DNA of 7,926 nt from a bacterium (GTDB lineage Bacteria; Latescibacterota; UBA2968). Of the stretch, positions 5,292 through 7,926 are shown piece after piece (position 1 is the stretch's first letter; each line of letters opens with the position of its first letter). A model generated the notes under the pieces. It was not told the DNA's origin. It was given only the letters and a program-made list of their open reading frames with translations, and searched no databases. Both the position numbers and the translations under genes were made by a program. The DNA lies in NCBI GenBank assembly GCA_027296045.1, contig JAPUJS010000553.1:1-7926 (forward strand). Direction: 5' to 3'.

Positions 5292-6727
5292 TAAGGCCGA
5301 TTAATTTTTAGCTTCTTCATTCGGCTGCGCAGGGTGGAAGGCGGCACTCCCAGCAGTTGGGCCGCACCTCTCGGGCCTGCGATCATCCAGTTGGTTTGCT
5401 CCAGGACCATTTGAATATACCGCCGTTCGTGCTCTTGCAGGGTGAGCCCTTCTTCTGACTGCTGGCTCTGTTCCGGGTTTTGGTCCGGCAGGGATATCTG
5501 GCCTCGCACTTCGGGGGGCAGGTGTCTCGGCAGGATGTCCGGGCCTTCGACGACCACCACCATCCGTTCCATCAGGTTTTGCAACTCCCGTATGTTTCCG
5601 GGCCAGGCATAGGCTTCCAGCACACCCATTGCTTCGGGAGATACGTTGATCTGGTGTCGACCCAGTTTCTGGCTGTAGTATTTCAGAAAATGTTCGACGA
5701 GCACGGCGATGTCCTCGCGCCGTTCGCGCAGGGGCAGTAGTACGATGGGGATCACGTTTAGCCGGTAGTAGAGGTCTTCTCGAAAACCGCCGGTTTGCAC
5801 TTCTGCTTCCAGGTCTCGTTTGGTGGCTGCGATGACGCGTACGTTCACGTTTACGGTTTGTTCTCCGCCCACCCGTTGAAAGTTTCGTTCTTGCAATACG
5901 CGCAAGAGCTTGACCTGGATATCGGGTCCGATTTCTCCAACTTCGTCCAGGAACAGGGTGCCCCCGTCGGCCAGCTCGAATCGGCCCTGTCGCCGGGCAG
6001 TGGCCCCGGTGAAGGACCCTTTTTCGTGACCGAATAGTTCGCTTTCCATCAGGCCTTCGGGCAGGGCAGCACAATGGACCGGGACAAAGGGGCCTTCTCT
6101 GTATGGGCTGCGCTGGTGGATTCCCCGGGCGATGACTTCCTTGCCCGTTCCGGTTTCGCCGCGCAGCAAGACGGTGCTGGCCGAGTCGGCGATTCGCCAG
6201 GCCAGGTCCAGGACTTCTTGCATGGCGATAGATCGGCTGACGGCTTCTGGGGTGGGTTCGATCTGGAGGCGGAGGGTTCGATTTTCTCGCTGGAGTTGCT
6301 GGGCAATCGCCACGTGGTTTTCGACATCTTCTCGGAGTTTGCCGAGCAGGATTCTGAACAATCCCTGTGCGACGGATGGCGTCTGAGTGAACGAGGCCTG
6401 GAAGTCTGTTCGTCCCCATCGCAACAGGCGCACGTCTGTTTCGGCGACGACATCGGTACTCCGGGGCGCATCGTCGATGAGGGCAAACTCGCCAATACAT
6501 TCGCCGGGTCCGCGTGTGACGAGCTGAACATCGTCCTTTTCTATGCTCAACGTGCCTGTCACGACCAGGTAGACCGCGTCTCCGGCGTCTCCTGCACGAA
6601 ACAGGGTGGTTCCTGCCCGAACGTCTGCCAATTCCATACTGCCGCAGATGCGCTCCAACAGGTCGTTTGACACGCCGGCAAAGAGTTCGGTTGTTTTTAG
6701 AAAATCGATTCGGTCTGCATCTTTCAT
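5291..6727 (-). CDS. Sigma-54 activator with N-terminal cyclic-nucleotide-binding domain
   Basis: 478 aa from ATG 6727, chosen because the domain begins there (MKDADRIDFLKTTELFAGVS) and the frame upstream overlaps the SDR gene; the SD (GGGA, 7-base spacer) is weak. Residues about 8-125 are a CRP-type effector domain; GEFALIDDAPRST at 79-91 matches the phosphate-binding cassette, with Glu80, Arg89 and Ser90 at the cAMP-contacting positions. Residues 130-155 form a likely helical linker. The AAA+ domain spans about 160-395: Walker A GETGTGKE (190-197), GSFTGA (237-242, the sigma-54-contacting loop, Ala replaced by Ser), Walker B TLFLDE (257-262), FREDLYYRLNV with the arginine fingers (315-325), and WPGNIREL (375-382). 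A Fis-type HTH ends the protein (IAGPRGAAQLLGVPPSTLRSRMKKL, about 449-473). No response-regulator receiver domain is present. It most likely activates the -24/-12 element downstream of its own gene. The ligand is unknown; degenerate CRP-like domains often bind none. Confidence 0.95.
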   Translation of the reverse strand: MKDADRIDFLKTTELFAGVSNDLLERICGSMELADVRAGTTLFRAGDAGDAVYLVVTGTLSIEKDDVQLVTRGPGECIGEFALIDDAPRSTDVVAETDVRLLRWGRTDFQASFTQTPSVAQGLFRILLGKLREDVENHVAIAQQLQRENRTLRLQIEPTPEAVSRSIAMQEVLDLAWRIADSASTVLLRGETGTGKEVIARGIHQRSPYREGPFVPVHCAALPEGLMESELFGHEKGSFTGATARRQGRFELADGGTLFLDEVGEIGPDIQVKLLRVLQERNFQRVGGEQTVNVNVRVIAATKRDLEAEVQTGGFREDLYYRLNVIPIVLLPLRERREDIAVLVEHFLKYYSQKLGRHQINVSPEAMGVLEAYAWPGNIRELQNLMERMVVVVEGPDILPRHLPPEVRGQISLPDQNPEQSQQSEEGLTLQEHERRYIQMVLEQTNWMIAGPRGAAQLLGVPPSTLRSRMKKLKINRP

Positions 6728-6757
6728 GAAGCGGTCCCGTTTTTTTATGCCTGGGCG

Positions 6758-6774
6758 AGTTGTGAGACACAACT
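6758..6774. promoter_or_regulatory. 17-bp palindrome upstream of the sigma-54 activator
   Basis: AGTTGTG-AGA-CACAACT is a perfect dyad with 7-base arms, ending 31 bases before the activator ATG in the 124-base gap after the SDR gene. It looks like an operator. It resembles CRP-type TGTGA/TCACA sites but with too short a spacer. On the minus strand TTGTGT and CATAAA, 17 bases apart, form a weak sigma-70-like promoter overlapping it. The promoter call is tentative because the start would then lie only a few bases before the ATG. Confidence 0.4.
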
Positions 6775-6851
6775 GTAAATGCAGGCTTCGAGGATTTTTG
6801 CGATTCGGTTCATGTGTCCATTCTTTGGCGTTTTGGGTAAGAATGCTCTGG

Positions 6852-7718
6852 CTACACTTCCAGGTCAAAATGTTCACGATAAAAGGCGGCCCATTCGTCT
6901 TCTGACATCGCCCTGCCGAAATCGACCCATTCTTCGTCGGTGAGGCGCTCTCGACCGGCGATGCGACGTTTGGCGTCTTCGCCTACGGGGTAGCGGAGTT
7001 TGGGGCGGTCGGTTTCGATGGCGTGGTGGATGGCTTTGGCGACGAGTTCTGGTTGGGAGGGGTTTTCGAGGCGTTTGGCAAAGTATCGTCTGTCGCGGTA
7101 CTTGAGGTCAGCATAGGGGGAATCGGGGTCTGGCACGCGTTTATTTTTACCGAAGATGGGCGTTTGGATAACACCCGGTTCAATCAGGGCGACCCGGATG
7201 TTGAACCGGCGGACTTCCTGGGCCAGGCATTCGGTTGCGGCTTCCAGAGCATGTTTGGAAGCGGAATAGGCCGTGCGCATTGCGCCGGTGATGCGGCCTG
7301 CGACGGAGGTGATGTTGACGATGGTGCAGCTTTGTCGTTCTCGCATCCCTGGCACGACCAGACGGCACATTCTGATGTCACCGAAAAAGTTGGTCTCAAA
7401 GACGGCTTTGAGCCGTTCGTCGGGGGTTTCTTCGATGGCACCGCTCCCGCCTACACCGGCGTTGTTGATAAGGACGTCGATCTGACCTGCTTTTTGGAGG
7501 ACTTCCTGGACTGCCTGTTCGCACGAAGCTGGATCGTTGACGTCGAGCTGGACGATGTCGATTTTCAGGTCTTCTTTTTCTGCCAGTTCTCGAAGCGGGG
7601 CCGATCCTGTCTCCGGGGTTCTCATGCTGGCGAAAACGTGATATCCCTGCCTGGCCAGGTGGCGTGCGGTTTCCTGACCGATTCCTGTGCTGGTGCCGGT
7701 GATCAGTGCGGTTGGCAT
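6852..7718 (-). CDS. Classical short-chain dehydrogenase/reductase (SDR)
   Basis: 288 aa from ATG 7718, preceded by AAGGAG with an 8-base spacer; the longer frame to 7820 adds only unlikely residues. It shows the whole classical SDR set: cofactor loop TGTSTGIG (7-14), LDV (58-60), NNAG (85-88), Asn110, catalytic Ser138 in ITSVAG, and the YSASK motif with Tyr151 and Lys155, then PGVIQTP (181-187). Arg33 soon after the second strand suggests NADP(H). It should interconvert an alcohol and a carbonyl; the substrate is not visible. The roughly 30-residue C-terminal tail rich in acidic residues and Trp (EEWVDFGRAMSEDEWAAFY) is longer than in minimal SDRs. It is 89 bases downstream of the partial gene and 124 bases upstream of the sigma-54 activator, on the same strand. 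Opposite-strand frames across it are shadows. Confidence 0.93.
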   Translation of the reverse strand: MPTALITGTSTGIGQETARHLARQGYHVFASMRTPETGSAPLRELAEKEDLKIDIVQLDVNDPASCEQAVQEVLQKAGQIDVLINNAGVGGSGAIEETPDERLKAVFETNFFGDIRMCRLVVPGMRERQSCTIVNITSVAGRITGAMRTAYSASKHALEAATECLAQEVRRFNIRVALIEPGVIQTPIFGKNKRVPDPDSPYADLKYRDRRYFAKRLENPSQPELVAKAIHHAIETDRPKLRYPVGEDAKRRIAGRERLTDEEWVDFGRAMSEDEWAAFYREHFDLEV

Positions 7719-7807
7719 AGGGCATTCTCCTTGGGGTTGGCGGGATGGTTCAAAGGTGTCGGCGTCATTTTTAAGTGGAGCGGTTCTGCGGCCCTTTGCG
7801 ATCCTGC

Positions 7808-7926
7808 CTACTCCTGCCACGGCGGTTGAATCCCGAACTCTCTGGCGGTCTCTTCGAGCTGTTCGAGATGGTCCAGGGGAATGATGGCACCATTTTCAAG
7901 ACCGTCCTGTTCACTCCTGGCTTCGG
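7808..7926 (-). CDS. C-terminal end of an unidentified protein
   Basis: The frame enters from the right edge and ends at TAG (7810-7808), giving 38 readable residues that end PLDHLEQLEETAREFGIQPP followed by WQE. Composition is that of a normal soluble protein with an amphipathic helix. I do not recognise the family. It is the only frame here with plausible protein character, and it fits the strand and spacing of the SDR gene that follows. Confidence 0.55.
   Translation of the reverse strand, partial: EARSEQDGLENGAIIPLDHLEQLEETAREFGIQPPWQE

Noticed and set aside
5089..5293. CRISPR array or mobile-element ends
   Set aside because: The repeats are only 8-14 bases, irregularly spaced and in mixed orientation, with no transposase or cas gene and no target duplication visible.
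5301..6770. Minus-strand 489-codon frame overlapping the sigma-54 activator
   Set aside because: It is an alternative frame of the activator with an arginine/proline-rich, motif-free product; the activator frame has every catalytic motif.
6728..6877. Longer start for the sigma-54 activator at 6877
   Set aside because: The extra 50 residues overlap the end of the SDR gene and show no domain; the effector domain starts right after the ATG at 6727.
7023..7829. Plus-strand 268-codon frame
   Set aside because: It is antisense to the SDR gene and has no recognisable domain or SD.

Overview
The window looks like a bacterial chromosome fragment of moderate GC with strong Shine-Dalgarno (SD) sequences of the AAAGGAGG type. 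All convincing genes lie on the minus strand, so transcription runs from the high to the low coordinates. The mix of genes (Rv2258c-like methyltransferase, berberine-bridge-type flavoenzyme, divergent acyl-CoA dehydrogenase, SDR, sigma-54 activator) suits the accessory genome of an environmental, possibly uncultured bacterium such as a poribacterial, entotheonellal or latescibacterial lineage. That placement is an impression from protein style only.

Layout in transcription order: (1) the 3' end of an unidentified gene (7926-7808); (2) a classical short-chain dehydrogenase/reductase (7718-6852); (3) a transcription activator joining a cyclic-nucleotide-binding (CRP-like) sensor, a sigma-54 AAA+ domain and a Fis-type HTH (6727-5291); (4) a roughly 260-base, very AT-rich control region (5290-5033). 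This region has a 14-bp hairpin at the regulator's stop codon, four exact copies of an 8-base core (GAAATATC, in both orientations), two further inverted repeats and a sigma-54-like -24/-12 element; (5) a 40-codon ORF that resembles only the N-terminus of a cupin protein (5032-4910); (6) an acyl-CoA-dehydrogenase-fold protein (frame to 3709) whose SD is followed at ideal distance by AGG instead of ATG; (7) a 9-codon leader ORF (3634-3605) overlapping the start of (8) a BBE-type FAD oxidoreductase (3605-2103); (9) a 195-base gap with two small dyads; (10) a protein combining rearranged alpha/beta-hydrolase pieces with a SAM methyltransferase (1907-582); (11) 22 bases later, the N-terminal 186 residues of a winged-helix SAM methyltransferase that runs off the left edge (559-1).

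Proposed reading (inference): the sigma-54 activator senses a nucleotide or similar ligand, binds the iterated sites 90-220 bases upstream of the predicted start, and drives the operon beginning with the 40-codon ORF. That operon encodes redox flavoenzymes and probably the two methyltransferases, which together would suit small-molecule tailoring or degradation. The truncated cupin and missing ACAD start codon suggest that the promoter-proximal part of this operon may be decaying, or that the assembly has errors there.
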